A stretch of 31,751 nt of DNA from CBDUQI01 sp965369325 (GTDB taxonomy: Bacteria; Pseudomonadota; Gammaproteobacteria; Steroidobacterales; JBCBZW01): positions 1 through 31,751 of the forward strand of contig CBDUQI010000047.1 in assembly GCA_965369325.1 (NCBI GenBank), written 5' to 3'. This document shows positions 1 to 10,100 of the stretch, piece after piece. Under the pieces are notes generated by a model that saw nothing but the letters and a program-made list of their open reading frames with translations, had not been told where the DNA came from and searched no databases. Both the position numbers and the translations under genes were made by a program. Positions within the stretch are counted from its first letter, which is position 1. Every line of letters begins with the position of its first letter.

Positions 1-68
1 GAGGTTGCATGGATGATAATTCACTATATGCCAAGGAGGCCCTTGATCGTGGCGGAAGCCGCGTCTAG
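1..68 (+). CDS. Possible 3' end of an upstream gene (partial, unidentified)
   Basis: One frame is open from the left edge to a TAG at 66-68 and gives a protein-like tail ending in KEALDRGGSRV. A second frame is also open from base 1 to a TAA at 82-84, directly against the prc start, so I cannot be sure which frame, if either, is a real gene end. The piece is too short to assign to a family. It could equally be leader sequence of prc. Confidence 0.25.
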   Translation, partial: GCMDDNSLYAKEALDRGGSRV

Positions 69-84
69 CCTTGGGTTATCGTAA
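33..84 (+). promoter_or_regulatory. Strong Shine-Dalgarno and candidate 11-codon leader ORF before prc
   Basis: AAGGAGG at 33-39 is a near-perfect ribosome binding site, but it is too far from the prc ATG at 85 to serve it directly. It is well placed (9 bases) for a GTG at 49, which opens an 11-codon reading frame ending in TAA at 82-84, directly next to the prc ATG. This would let ribosomes terminate and restart on prc. That the leader is translated is inference; the purine tract could also belong to an upstream gene. Confidence 0.3.
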
Positions 85-2358
85 ATGGACGGCCTGACAG
101 TTCGGGTCGCGCAGAGTAGCAGGTTGCACGTGAATTCACACAATACCAACGACATTGACAACACCCCCGCCGCCCGGTCGAGTCGGGACGCACGTCGCCC
201 GGCGCTCACGGTGCTGGCGCTCGCCACTGCCGGTGTAGGCGCATTGGCGCTGCTGGCCGGCGCTCACGCGATGACCAGCTCTGACAGTATCGAGCGCGCC
301 GACCTTGGCACGGCGGAGCCGCGCGCGGAACTCATCGCCGATCAGGCCGATACCGAACACGCTGAAGCCCTCTACCCCAGCAAGCGCCATACTCAGGCGG
401 CGCAGGTGGTGACCTCGCTGATCGAGCGCAGCCACTATCGCCGCACGCGGGTGGACGATGTACTGTCATCGCAAATCCTGGATCAGTATCTGAAGGCCCT
501 CGACCGCAACAAGTTGTACTTTCTCGCCGCCGACATTGCCCGCTTCGATCGCTATCGCACGCGCCTGGACGATGCCGTACGCAGCGGCCGGGTAGATCCG
601 GCGTTTGATATTTTCAATGTGTACCGCACACGCGTTGAGGAGCGCATCTCGTATGCCAAATCCGCGCTGGCCAAGGCACCGGATTTCGACGTTGACGAGA
701 GCTATGTCTTCGACCGCACCGATACGCTGTGGGCGGCCAACCAGCAAGAGCTGGATGATGTATGGCGGCGGCGCGTCAAAAACGACGTGCTCAGCCTGAA
801 CCTAACCGGCAAAGAGCACGAGGAAATTACCGAGTTACTGGGCAAGCGCTATGAACGCGTGCTCAAACGCACCCATCAGCTCAACTCTGATGAGGTATTC
901 GAGAGTTTCATGAATGCCTACGCCGATACGCTGGACCCGCACAGCAACTACTTCTCCCCGCGCAATTCTGAGGAGTACCGCATTCAGATGAGTCTGTCGT
1001 ACGACGGCATCGGTGCCTCACTAAACTTCGTGGATGACTATGTGACGGTGCTGGACGTGATTGCGGGCGGCCCGGCAGCCATCGACGGCACGCTGGCCCC
1101 GAAAGACCGCATCACCGGCGTTGCCCAGGGTGATGATGAGATGGTTGACGTCATCGGCTGGCGTCTGGATGACGTGGTGCAGCTTATTCGTGGTCCCGGC
1201 GGTACCGAAGTGCGCCTGCAAATCCTGCCCGCCAACGCGCCGCCAGGGTCGCCGGAAGAAATCCTAGCGCTACAGCGTGACAAAGTACGCCTAGAAGCAC
1301 AGGCAGCGCAGAAAGAGGTGCTGGAGGTGGAGCGCGGCGGCAAAGTGGCCAAGATTGGCGTTATTAGCGTGCCCAGTTTTTACCAGGACTTCGCTGCCAA
1401 GCAGGCGGGCAAAAAAGACTACACCAGCACCACCGCAGATGTCAGACGGCTGATCTTGGACCTTCAAAAAGAAGGCGTTGAAGGATTGATCGTAGATCTG
1501 CGCGGTAACGGTGGCGGCCATCTGTGGGAGGCACGCGCCATGACCGGGCTGTTTCTTGAAGGCCCCGTGGTGCAGTTTAAAGAATGGTCCGGACGAGTGA
1601 GAGAACTGGACGACATCCACCGCGGTAGCGTCTATGACGGGCCGTTGGCAGTGCTGGTTGATCGCTTTAGTGCCTCAGCCTCGGAGATTTTTGCGGCGGC
1701 CATTCAGGACTATGAGCGCGGCGTGGTGATTGGCCAGAACACCTTCGGCAAGGGTTCGGTCCAAAACCTTTACGATCTTGACCAAGTAACCCGCAGTGAT
1801 GGCATGGGCCAACTCACGCTCACCATCGGCAAGTACTACCGGGTGACAGGCGAGAGCACGCAGCTGAGAGGCGTTGCCCCGGATATCAGCATGCCGTCAC
1901 TGATTGCGGCCGATCAGGTCGGCGAGAGTACCCGCGACACGGCGATGCCCTGGGATGTTATCCGCGCTACCCGTTTCCGTATGGGCGACCCGCTGGATGA
2001 TGAGATTAACAGCCTGCTCACCAGCCATGCACAACGGGCTAAAACCGATCCCGACCTGATGTACTGGCGTGGCCAAATCGACCGGGTGGACGAGCTGAAC
2101 AGCCGTAAATCGGTGTCGCTAAATCTGGAAACTCGCAAGGAAGAGCAGGAGGCGGCCCGTCAGAAACGTCTGTCGCTCGAGAATGAACGCCGGGTGGCGC
2201 ACAACCTGGAACCCATTACGCTGGACGAGTTGGATGAAACCGAACCGGTAGACGTGGTGCTGCATGAGGCCGGGCAGATCGTCGGCGATCTGGTAGAGAT
2301 CGCGGCCAGCCCCGCACCCGAGCGAGCCACCGCCGCGGTTAATCGCAGCAAACGGTGA
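85..2358 (+). CDS. prc: Carboxy-terminal processing protease Prc/Tsp (S41A)
   Basis: Tail-specific serine protease of the periplasm that degrades or trims proteins from their C-terminus; in Escherichia coli it processes FtsI and controls murein hydrolases. The 757-residue product has an N-terminal membrane or signal segment (about residues 41-62), the N-terminal Prc domain, a PDZ domain (about 305-385), then the S41 catalytic core. The SASASE motif gives Ser531 and FGKGSVQ gives Lys556; the 25-residue spacing matches the catalytic Ser/Lys dyad of E. coli Prc. A charged C-terminal Prc extension (DUF3340-like) follows. The ATG at 85 directly follows a stop codon. A GTG at 130 preceded by AGG is a fair alternative start, giving 742 residues with the signal segment nearer the N-terminus. 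The protein is somewhat longer than E. coli Prc (about 680). An intrinsic terminator follows, so the gene ends its transcription unit. Confidence 0.95.
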   Translation: MDGLTVRVAQSSRLHVNSHNTNDIDNTPAARSSRDARRPALTVLALATAGVGALALLAGAHAMTSSDSIERADLGTAEPRAELIADQADTEHAEALYPSKRHTQAAQVVTSLIERSHYRRTRVDDVLSSQILDQYLKALDRNKLYFLAADIARFDRYRTRLDDAVRSGRVDPAFDIFNVYRTRVEERISYAKSALAKAPDFDVDESYVFDRTDTLWAANQQELDDVWRRRVKNDVLSLNLTGKEHEEITELLGKRYERVLKRTHQLNSDEVFESFMNAYADTLDPHSNYFSPRNSEEYRIQMSLSYDGIGASLNFVDDYVTVLDVIAGGPAAIDGTLAPKDRITGVAQGDDEMVDVIGWRLDDVVQLIRGPGGTEVRLQILPANAPPGSPEEILALQRDKVRLEAQAAQKEVLEVERGGKVAKIGVISVPSFYQDFAAKQAGKKDYTSTTADVRRLILDLQKEGVEGLIVDLRGNGGGHLWEARAMTGLFLEGPVVQFKEWSGRVRELDDIHRGSVYDGPLAVLVDRFSASASEIFAAAIQDYERGVVIGQNTFGKGSVQNLYDLDQVTRSDGMGQLTLTIGKYYRVTGESTQLRGVAPDISMPSLIAADQVGESTRDTAMPWDVIRATRFRMGDPLDDEINSLLTSHAQRAKTDPDLMYWRGQIDRVDELNSRKSVSLNLETRKEEQEAARQKRLSLENERRVAHNLEPITLDELDETEPVDVVLHEAGQIVGDLVEIAASPAPERATAAVNRSKR

Positions 2359-2395
2359 ATCTGCGCGGTTGCCAGTCATTGCTGGCGACCGATGG

Positions 2396-2445
2396 AACAA
2401 AGCAGCGCCGGCCCGCCTCTATAGGCTGTGCCGGCGCTTTGTTTT
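2396..2445 (+). terminator. Intrinsic terminator after prc
   Basis: Stem AGCGCCGGC (2404-2412) pairs with GCCGGCGCT (2430-2438), followed by TTGTTTT. The flanking AACAAAG and CTTTGTT extend the pairing with one bulged base. The GC-rich stem plus U-tract makes this a convincing factor-independent terminator that separates prc from the efflux operon. Confidence 0.85.
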
Positions 2446-2468
2446 GCGTAAAAACAATCCGTTAAGTT

Positions 2469-2496
2469 AAATCCGCCAGCCCGCGATGCGGATTTT
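2469..2496 (+). terminator. Second, weaker hairpin with T-run
   Basis: AAATCCGC (2469-2476) pairs with GCGGATTT (2488-2495) across an 11-base loop, followed by one more T. It may be a back-up terminator or a structured element ahead of the efflux promoter. The T-run is short, so the role is uncertain. Confidence 0.35.
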
Positions 2497-2522
2497 GATA
2501 TGCACAAAGTGTGAATCAACCA

Positions 2523-2550
2523 TTGAGTTTTAGACTTGTAGTGTTATACT
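2523..2550 (+). promoter_or_regulatory. Sigma70-type promoter for the RND operon
   Basis: TTGAGT (2523-2528) and TATACT (2545-2550), separated by 16 bases, match a sigma70 promoter well and are the best such match I see in the gap. Transcription would start near 2557 and leave a leader of roughly 95 bases before the adaptor ATG at 2653. Confidence 0.6.
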
Positions 2551-2564
2551 CAACTACAACACTA
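2536..2564. promoter_or_regulatory. Dyad overlapping the -10 box: candidate repressor operator
   Basis: TTGTAGT (2536-2542) is the exact inverse of ACTACAA (2553-2559), and the overlapping pair TAGTGTT (2539-2545) / AACACTA (2558-2564) is also exact. The dyad covers the -10 box and start point, where a repressor would block polymerase. The layout suits TetR- or MarR-type control, which is common for RND pumps. No regulator gene lies in the window, so the binding protein is unknown. Confidence 0.5.
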
Positions 2565-2652
2565 AATAACCTGCTTGTTCGACCGACATTCGCTCAATTG
2601 CACTAAAGTAGTCATTGAGAAGGACAGGCTAACGCTCTCTTCAGGGGGTTCC

Positions 2653-3819
2653 ATGCAGTATCAGGATGTCCATTCAGGACGACCAACCCAGTCGTTGTAT
2701 CGGTCAGTCAGCCGGGCAATCGCGCTCATCGTAATGAGTTCCGTGCTATTGAGCGCATGCATGCCCGGTGGTCCCAAGGGCGAACAGGAAGACGAGCAGG
2801 AAGCCACCCCTATTCCGGTTGAGACAGCCAGCCTGCAGCGCGGTGATGTTAGCGCTGTATACGCCGGTACCGCCAACTTTGAAGCCGAGCAGGAAGCGCA
2901 AGTCGTGGCTAAGGTTGCGGGCGAAGTCAAGCGCATTTTGGTCGAAGAAGGCGATCAGGTGAAGGCAGGGCAGGTGCTCGCCACCCTGGATGGCGACCGT
3001 TTGCGGCTGCAACTGGAGCGCGCCAAAGCCAACTTGGGCAAGATGCAGAACGACTACGACCGTAATGTGGAAGTACACGCCAAGGGCTTGGTGACGGAAG
3101 AGTCTTTCGACGGGTTGCGGTTTGATCTGGAAGCCCTCAAGGCCGACGTTAAACTGGCCACGCTGGAGCTGTCGTACACGCAGATCCGTGCGTCCATCGA
3201 CGGCGTGGTCACCGCCCGCGATATCAAGATCGGCAGCAATATCAAAGTAAACGACCCAGTGTTTCAGATTGTCGATCTGCAACCGCTGCTCGCCTATCTG
3301 CATGTGCCCGAGCGCGAATTTAATCGTCTTCAGGCAGGGCAGACTGCCGCCGTACAGGTGGACGCGCTGGGAGAAGCACAATTTCAGGGTGTCATCGCAC
3401 GGATCAGCCCGGTGGTGGACGCGCAGACCGGCACCTTCAAGGTGACCATCGAGGCCCGCGACCCACAGAACCGGCTTAAGCCAGGCATGTTCAGTCGCTT
3501 TTCTGTGGCATACGACGTGCATGAGCAGGTGGTGCTGGTGCCGCGCGATGCTGTCCTGGGTGAAGCGCCGGATGCCACCGTGTTTGTGGTGGAGGACGGG
3601 CTCGCGAAACGACGCGACATCGCCTTGGGCCTGACCCAGGGCAGCAACGTTGAAGTCACCAGCGGGCTCGACGGTGATGAACAAGTGGTGGTCATTGGCC
3701 AGGGTGGTTTACGCGATGGTGGCAAAGTGCACGTCGTGAGCACCCCGCCAGGCGATGAGTCGACCGATCAGAAAATTGAGGACATGGGCGAGGAGAAAGC
3801 GCTGGCGGCGAGCCAATAG
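2653..3819 (+). CDS. RND efflux periplasmic adaptor lipoprotein (MFP/HlyD family)
   Basis: Membrane-fusion protein that links an inner-membrane RND permease to an outer-membrane channel. The 388-residue product starts at an ATG with a strong AGGGGG site 4 bases upstream; a TTG at 2575 in the same frame would put 26 unlikely residues before the signal sequence. A lipoprotein signal ends in LLSAC with the lipidated Cys at residue 36. Then come the barrel-sandwich (lipoyl-like) half AKVAGEVKRILVEEGDQV, an alpha-helical hairpin, the second lipoyl half, a beta-barrel and the membrane-proximal domain, in the usual order. It is first in an operon with two permeases, starting 102 and about 3,360 bases downstream of its stop. 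The promoter and dyad upstream suggest repressor control. The substrate cannot be told from the sequence. Confidence 0.92.
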   Translation: MQYQDVHSGRPTQSLYRSVSRAIALIVMSSVLLSACMPGGPKGEQEDEQEATPIPVETASLQRGDVSAVYAGTANFEAEQEAQVVAKVAGEVKRILVEEGDQVKAGQVLATLDGDRLRLQLERAKANLGKMQNDYDRNVEVHAKGLVTEESFDGLRFDLEALKADVKLATLELSYTQIRASIDGVVTARDIKIGSNIKVNDPVFQIVDLQPLLAYLHVPEREFNRLQAGQTAAVQVDALGEAQFQGVIARISPVVDAQTGTFKVTIEARDPQNRLKPGMFSRFSVAYDVHEQVVLVPRDAVLGEAPDATVFVVEDGLAKRRDIALGLTQGSNVEVTSGLDGDEQVVVIGQGGLRDGGKVHVVSTPPGDESTDQKIEDMGEEKALAASQ

Positions 3820-3921
3820 CGCGCGCACCCAACCCTGTCCGCATCACTGCCATCGCGACCCGCGCGGCGCCACTGAGGGGTGGCCGCGCACGCGGTTAAC
3901 AACGACAACGCGAGCACAACA

Positions 3922-6900
3922 ATGCGTCTGATAGATATCGCCTGTGAGCGTCGGGTTACTGTGGTGATGTTCACCGTCGCCATCGTGCTGTTCGGCATGG
4001 TGTCGCTGCAACGTCTGCCGGTAGGCCTGCTGCCCGACCTATCCTATCCCACACTGACAATCCGCACTGAACTCACCGGTGCCGCGCCGATTGAAATCGA
4101 AAATCTGCTGACCAAACCAATCGAAGAAGCGGCAGGCGTTATCCGTAATGTACGCGTGGTCCGCTCGGTATCCCGCGCCGGCCAGTCGGACGTTATTTTG
4201 GAGTTTGCCTGGGGCACCGACATGGATCTGGCCGGTGTGGATGTGCGCGAGAAAGTGGACATCCTGCAGTTACCCAAGGAAGCCACCCGCCCGGTGCTGC
4301 TGCGCTTTGATCCCTCCTCCGAGCCGATGATGCGCCTCGCGCTGATCGACACCAAAACTCTGGCCGAATCCACTATCGCTGGCGATGCGCAGTCGCGCCT
4401 TAAGTGGCTGCGGCGCTTTGCCGAGAACCGCCTGAAGATTGATCTTGAAGCCGTCGAGGGCACAGCCGCTGTAAAAATCAGCGGTGGGCTGGAAGATGAG
4501 ATCCAAATCCTGGTGGACGAGAACAAAACCTCGGCGCTGGGCTTGTCTGTCGAGACCGTGGCAGCGCGCATCAGGGCCGAGAACATCAATCTGTCCGGGG
4601 GCCGGCTGGAACAGGGTAACCAGCGCTTTCTGGTTCGCACGTTGAACGAATTCGAATCCGTGAGCGCCATCGCCAACACCATTATCGCCACCCCCACTGA
4701 TCGCGCCGTGTACCTGCGAGATATCGCCGAGGTTAGCCGCGGGTTCAAAGAGCGTGAGGCGATCACGCGGCTCGATGGCGAGGAGTCCATCGAGCTTGCC
4801 ATCTACAAGGAAGGCGATGCCAACCCGGTGCAGATTGCACAGCGGGTTAACAACAGTCTGAGCAAAATTACCGAAGGCCTGCCGGAAGGCATCGCGCTGC
4901 AGACGTTGTACGACCAATCGCGTTTTATTAACTCGGCGATTAATCAGGTGAAAACCGCCGCCCTCGCCGGAGGTTTGCTGGCTGTCCTGGTGTTGTACGG
5001 TTTTTTACGCAACGTGCGCGCCACCGTGATCATCGGCCTGGCCATCCCGATTTCTGTGATCGGGACATTCGTGCTCATGTACAGCAGCGATTTGTCACTG
5101 AACATCATGTCACTCGGCGGCATCGCGCTAGCCGTCGGATTACTAGTCGACAACTCCATTGTGGTGCTGGAGAGTATCGTGCGACAACGCGAGGCAGGCA
5201 AGTCGATACTGCTCGCCGCCAGAGTCGGCACATCGGAAGTCGCTACGGCGGTAATTGCGGCGACGCTGACCACCGTTGCCGTGTTCTTCCCGATGGTCTT
5301 CGTGACAGGCGTCGCAGGACAGCTGTTTCGCGATCAGGCCCTGACGGTCACCTATGCCCTGCTGTTCTCGTTGTTGGTTGCCCTTACACTCATTCCCATG
5401 CTCGCCGCACTTGGTGCCGGCCAGCGTTACAGCGACAGCGTGGATCATTCCGCACCGGGCCTGTTCACCCGTATCATCGCCGCTGTCCTGCGTGTGTTTT
5501 TCCTACTGGGCGCACTGATTAGTCGGGTGTTCGGTGTGGTGTTTCGCCCGCTGACCTGGGTTTTCGGCGGGCTGTACCGTGGGCTGGCGAAAGTCTATCC
5601 TGGGTTGCTGCGTTGGTCGCTCAATCATCGACTGATCGTATTGGCCGCATCGACAATAGCGATGGCTGCGACTCTCTCACTGGTACCTCAACTGGGTGCG
5701 GAGCTAATTCCGCAACTGTCGCAGGGCGAGTTCAGCGTTAATCTGCGCTTGCCGCCCGGCACACCGCTAAGCGCAACCGATCGTACCGTACAACAGGCCC
5801 AGCAACTGGTCGGCGAACAGGACAGCGTTGATCTGAGTTATTCGGTGGCGGGCACCGGCAACCGTCTGGACGCCAATCCGGTGGATGCAGGCGAGAACAG
5901 CGGCGAACTCAGCGTGCGACTAAAACCAGGTGCGGACCGCGCACAAGAAAATGCCACCATTGACGCCCTACGCGAGAGTCTGCGCGACGTCGCCGGACTG
6001 GAGTACGAATTCGCACGGCCCGACTTGCTTAACTTCGCCACGCCGTTGGAGATTGAACTGTCCGGCTATGATCTTGAGGGTCTGCGGCGCGCGAACGATG
6101 TATTGCTGGCGCAAATGCAAAACTCGCCCACTTTCGCGGACGTACGCTCCAGCCTTGAAAACGGCAACCCGGAAGTGCAGATTCTGTTCGACCATGAACG
6201 CGCCGCCAATCTCGGTCTAGCCGTGCGTGACATCGCCGATGAGGTGGTGCTTAAAGTTCGCGGCGAAGTCGCGACACGCTACCGGCTGGCGGACAAAGAG
6301 ATAGACGTACTGGTGCGCAGTGTCGACCGTGAACACGCCTCTATCGAACAGGTGCGTCAGCTCATCGTGAATCCGCAAGCCGAGCGTCCGGTCACCCTGC
6401 AGGCCGTCGCTGACATTCAGGTCACCAGCGGACCGGCCGAGATTCGTCGCACCAATCAAGAGCGCGTGGCGATTATCTCGGCCAGCGTTGGCCAGGGCGA
6501 TCTGGCCAACGCTGCCGCCGAGGCGCAAGCGCTGGTGGACCGCACGCCGATGCCCGCTGGCGTTGTGGGCATTGTGACGGGGCAAAGCGAAGAGATGGAA
6601 TCCTCATTCAACTCCATGCGTTTCGCGCTCATCATGGCCGTATTCCTGGTCTACCTGGTGATGGCTTCGCAGTTTGAGTCACTGGTACACCCGTTCATTA
6701 TTTTGTTCACCATCCCCCTGGCACTGGTGGGCGCCGTGCTCGCGCTGTATGTCACCGGCACCACCATTAATGTGGTCGCCTTGATCGGGCTCATCATGCT
6801 TACCGGTATTGTGGTGAACAATGCCATTGTGCTGGTGGACTTTATTAACAAACAACGGGCGGCGGGAGTGGAGAAGACACAGGCCATTTTTGACGGTGGG

Positions 6901-7149
6901 CGTGCACGGCTGCGGCCGATTCTGATGACCACCATGACCACCGTCCTGGGCCTGGCCCCGATGGCGATGGGCTTTGGTGAAGGTGCCGAAATGCGCGCGC
7001 CAATGGCCATCACCGTAATCGGCGGGTTGCTGGTTTCCACCCTGCTCACACTCATTGTTATCCCGGTGGTCTACTCACTGATGGATCGCAAGCGATACTC
7101 GAACGCAGCGCTGCCGATTGAGGCCGCTGCTGACCCAGCACAAGTGTAG
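3922..7149 (+). CDS. RND efflux permease, first of two (HAE1-type)
   Basis: Proton-driven inner-membrane pump subunit that exports hydrophobic or amphiphilic compounds through the adaptor. The product is about 1,075 residues, normal for the family, with TM1, a large periplasmic porter loop, a TM2-6 bundle, a second porter loop and TM8-12. The TM4 motif LLVDNSIVVLES carries Asp410 followed by Asn, where AcrB has two Asps; the TM10 motif has IVVNNAIVLVD where AcrB has the key Lys. Both variants occur in a large RND subgroup, so they are not defects. The ATG at 3922 begins MRLIDIACERR, the expected N-terminus. A GTG at 3880 is in frame, but its purine tract overlaps the start codon, so I prefer 3922. 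The next gene starts 34 bases after the stop. Confidence 0.93.
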   Translation: MRLIDIACERRVTVVMFTVAIVLFGMVSLQRLPVGLLPDLSYPTLTIRTELTGAAPIEIENLLTKPIEEAAGVIRNVRVVRSVSRAGQSDVILEFAWGTDMDLAGVDVREKVDILQLPKEATRPVLLRFDPSSEPMMRLALIDTKTLAESTIAGDAQSRLKWLRRFAENRLKIDLEAVEGTAAVKISGGLEDEIQILVDENKTSALGLSVETVAARIRAENINLSGGRLEQGNQRFLVRTLNEFESVSAIANTIIATPTDRAVYLRDIAEVSRGFKEREAITRLDGEESIELAIYKEGDANPVQIAQRVNNSLSKITEGLPEGIALQTLYDQSRFINSAINQVKTAALAGGLLAVLVLYGFLRNVRATVIIGLAIPISVIGTFVLMYSSDLSLNIMSLGGIALAVGLLVDNSIVVLESIVRQREAGKSILLAARVGTSEVATAVIAATLTTVAVFFPMVFVTGVAGQLFRDQALTVTYALLFSLLVALTLIPMLAALGAGQRYSDSVDHSAPGLFTRIIAAVLRVFFLLGALISRVFGVVFRPLTWVFGGLYRGLAKVYPGLLRWSLNHRLIVLAASTIAMAATLSLVPQLGAELIPQLSQGEFSVNLRLPPGTPLSATDRTVQQAQQLVGEQDSVDLSYSVAGTGNRLDANPVDAGENSGELSVRLKPGADRAQENATIDALRESLRDVAGLEYEFARPDLLNFATPLEIELSGYDLEGLRRANDVLLAQMQNSPTFADVRSSLENGNPEVQILFDHERAANLGLAVRDIADEVVLKVRGEVATRYRLADKEIDVLVRSVDREHASIEQVRQLIVNPQAERPVTLQAVADIQVTSGPAEIRRTNQERVAIISASVGQGDLANAAAEAQALVDRTPMPAGVVGIVTGQSEEMESSFNSMRFALIMAVFLVYLVMASQFESLVHPFIILFTIPLALVGAVLALYVTGTTINVVALIGLIMLTGIVVNNAIVLVDFINKQRAAGVEKTQAIFDGGRARLRPILMTTMTTVLGLAPMAMGFGEGAEMRAPMAITVIGGLLVSTLLTLIVIPVVYSLMDRKRYSNAALPIEAAADPAQV

Positions 7150-7183
7150 TCATCGTGGATACTCATCCGCGCGGAGCAACGCA

Positions 7184-10100
7184 ATGAAACATACGGAAAT
7201 TGCACTAAAGCGCCCGGTCACCACGCTGATGGTGTTTTTAGCACTTGGAGTAGTGGGGTTTATTTCTACGCCGCTGCTGCCGCTGGAGCAGTTTCCGGAC
7301 ATTCAGTTTCCGGGCTTTTTCGTCCAAGTGCCCTACCCCGGCTCAACACCGGAAGAGGTGGAACGTACCATTACCCGGCCAATCGAGGAATCACTGGCGA
7401 CCTTAAGTGGCGTCGAGCAGATGCAATCCACCTCCAAGCGCGATTCCGCCGAGATATTTGTGCAATTCGGTTGGGACGTGGACGCGTCGGCCAAGGGCAT
7501 CGAAGCACGCAGTAAGATCGACGCTATCCGCGGCAACCTGCCGGACGACGTTCAACGCATTCTGGTGTTTACCGGCTCGATTGGCGATCAACCTATCCTT
7601 AACCTGCGCATCTCATCGCAGCGTGACTTGTCCGATGCCTACGACCTGCTGGACAAACACCTTAAGCGTCCGCTGGAGCGCCTCGCAGGTGTCTCCAAGG
7701 TCGACCTGTACGGGGTGGACCCGCGCGAGGTACGAATCCTGCTGGATGCCGGTCGGCTGGCCGCCCATGACGTTGATACAGCCGCCCTACTGGAGCTGCT
7801 GCGCAAGAGTAACTTCGCGGTCAGCGCCGGGCGCATCACCGATGCTGGCCAGCGCTTCAGTCTGCGCCCGCTGGGAGAGTTCGCCAGCGTTACGGACATC
7901 GAGAACGTCATCATCAACGACAACAACGTGCGCCTGGGTGATATTTCGCGGATCGAGATGCGCAGCCCCGAGCGGGAGTATGGTCGTCACCTGAATCGCC
8001 AATACGCCATCGGCCTGGATATCTTTAAGCAGACCGGCGCCAACATGGTGGACGTGGCCGACCGTGTGACCGCAGAGGTGGACCGCCTGGCCGAGCATCC
8101 CAAGATGCGCGGCATCGATATTTTCCAGCTGGACAACCAGGCGAAAAGCGTAAAAGCCTCGTTGCGCGAGCTGCTCGCGTCCGGCCTGTTAGGCGCGCTG
8201 CTCGCGGTCATCGTGCTGTACCTGTTTCTACGCCAGTGGAGCACCACCTTCATCGTGATGCTGGCGGTTCCGTTTTCTTTGCTGATGACGCTAGGCGCAA
8301 TGTACTTTGCCGGGCTGTCGCTGAACACGCTCACCATGATGGGCCTAATGTTAGCCATCGGCATGCTGGTGGACAATGCAGTGGTGGTAACAGAGAGCGT
8401 GTTCCGCGCGCGTCAAGCTGATCCACACAACGCGCACGCAGCGACCTTGCGCGGCGTACGCGAAGTGGGCATCGCCGTGCTCGCCGGCACCGCCACCTCC
8501 ATTATCGTGTTCCTGCCCATCATGTTCGGCACCAAAGTAGATATCACGATCTTCCTCAGCCACGTCGCGATCACCATTGTGGTCGCGTTGATTGGCTCGT
8601 TAGCCATTGCGCAGACGCTGGTGCCTATGCTGGCAGCACGTATTGCGCCGCCCAAGCAGTTAACCACCGGCCGCCTCATGCAGGGCCTAAACAATCGCTA
8701 CGCGGGCGCGCTGAGCTGGACCATGCGTCACCCTAAGTGGACGGCGTTGTTTATCGTACTCACACTCGCCAGTACCGCGATCCCGATGAAGCTGGTCAAA
8801 TTCGACACCTTCCCGCAGGAAGTATCCCGGCGACTGTTCATGCCTTATCACATCGAGGGCATCCACACGCTGGAGCGCACGGAAGCCGTGGTCACTCGGG
8901 TCGAGAACTTCCTGTACGAGAACAAAGACGAGCTGGAGATTCGGGAGGTCTACAGTTACTTCGATCCCGGTCGTGCCGAGTCGACCATCCTGCTCACCCC
9001 CGAAAATGAATCGAAAAAATCTACCCGCGAGATCATCAAGCAAATCGAGGAAGGCTTGCCGGAAATCATTATCGGAAAACCAAGCTTCAAATTTGACCAT
9101 ACCGGCGGGCAGGAAGGGTTCAGTCTGCAACTGTCCGGGGAATCCACCGATGTACTTGCCCCTCTGTCTTGGGAGGTCATGCGCATACTGGAAACCCTGC
9201 CCGAACTTGAGGACGTCACCAACGATCTGCTGCGCGGCGAAGACGAAGTACGGGTGGTGGTAGACCGCGAACGCGCAATGGCCGTAGGCCTGAGTACTCA
9301 GGTGATCGCCACTGCCGTGGCCGCCAGTATGCGCGGGGAGAACCTACGCGAGTTCCGCACCGAGACCGGTGAGATTGAGGTGCGCGTGGCATTTCGCGAC
9401 GGCGACCGCGCGAACATTGAAAGCCTGTCCCGCATGCCTCTGTTTGCGGCCAATGGGGATCGCATCACGTTAGGAGCAGTCGCCGACCTTGAGGTCGCCA
9501 CGGGCGCACGACAGATCCGCCGTGTGAACCGTCAAACCGCCACGGTAATTGAAGCCGATCTGGTCGACACCAGCATGGACGAGCTGCGCCCGAAGATTGA
9601 GCAACTGATGGAGCAGGTGCAATTGCCCGCAGGCTACGCCTGGAAATTCGGACGCGGCTTTGACCAGAGCGACGAAACCCAGAAGTTGATGGCAACCAAT
9701 ATCATGTTGGGGATTGTCCTGATCTTCTTGGTAATGGCAGCGCTGTTCGAATCCACGCTGCTGCCGATGTCCATTATTACTTCGATTGCGTTTTCTATCA
9801 TCGGGGTGTTCTGGTTCTTCCTTATCACCAATACTACGTTCTCGTTCATGGCCTCAATTGGCATCATGATTCTTATCGGCGTGGTGGTGAATAACGGCAT
9901 TGTACTGGTGGACCATATCAACAATCTGCGTCTGGCCGGAGCAAACCGCGAAGATGCGATTTTGCAAGCGGGTCGAGACCGGCTGCGACCGATCTTAATG
10001 ACCGTCGCCACCACTATTTTGGGGCTGGCGCCGCTGGCGATGGGCAGCGCACAGATCGGCAACGGAGGCGCCCCCTACTTTCCGATGGCGCGCGCGATCA

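Noticed and set aside
2575..2652. TTG start for the efflux adaptor
   Set aside because: It would add 26 residues before the lipoprotein signal; the ATG at 2653 has a strong ribosome site and a proper signal sequence.
2746..3684. Long minus-strand open frame opposite the adaptor gene
   Set aside because: It lies wholly within the adaptor coding sequence, has no family resemblance and is explained by codon bias of the real gene.
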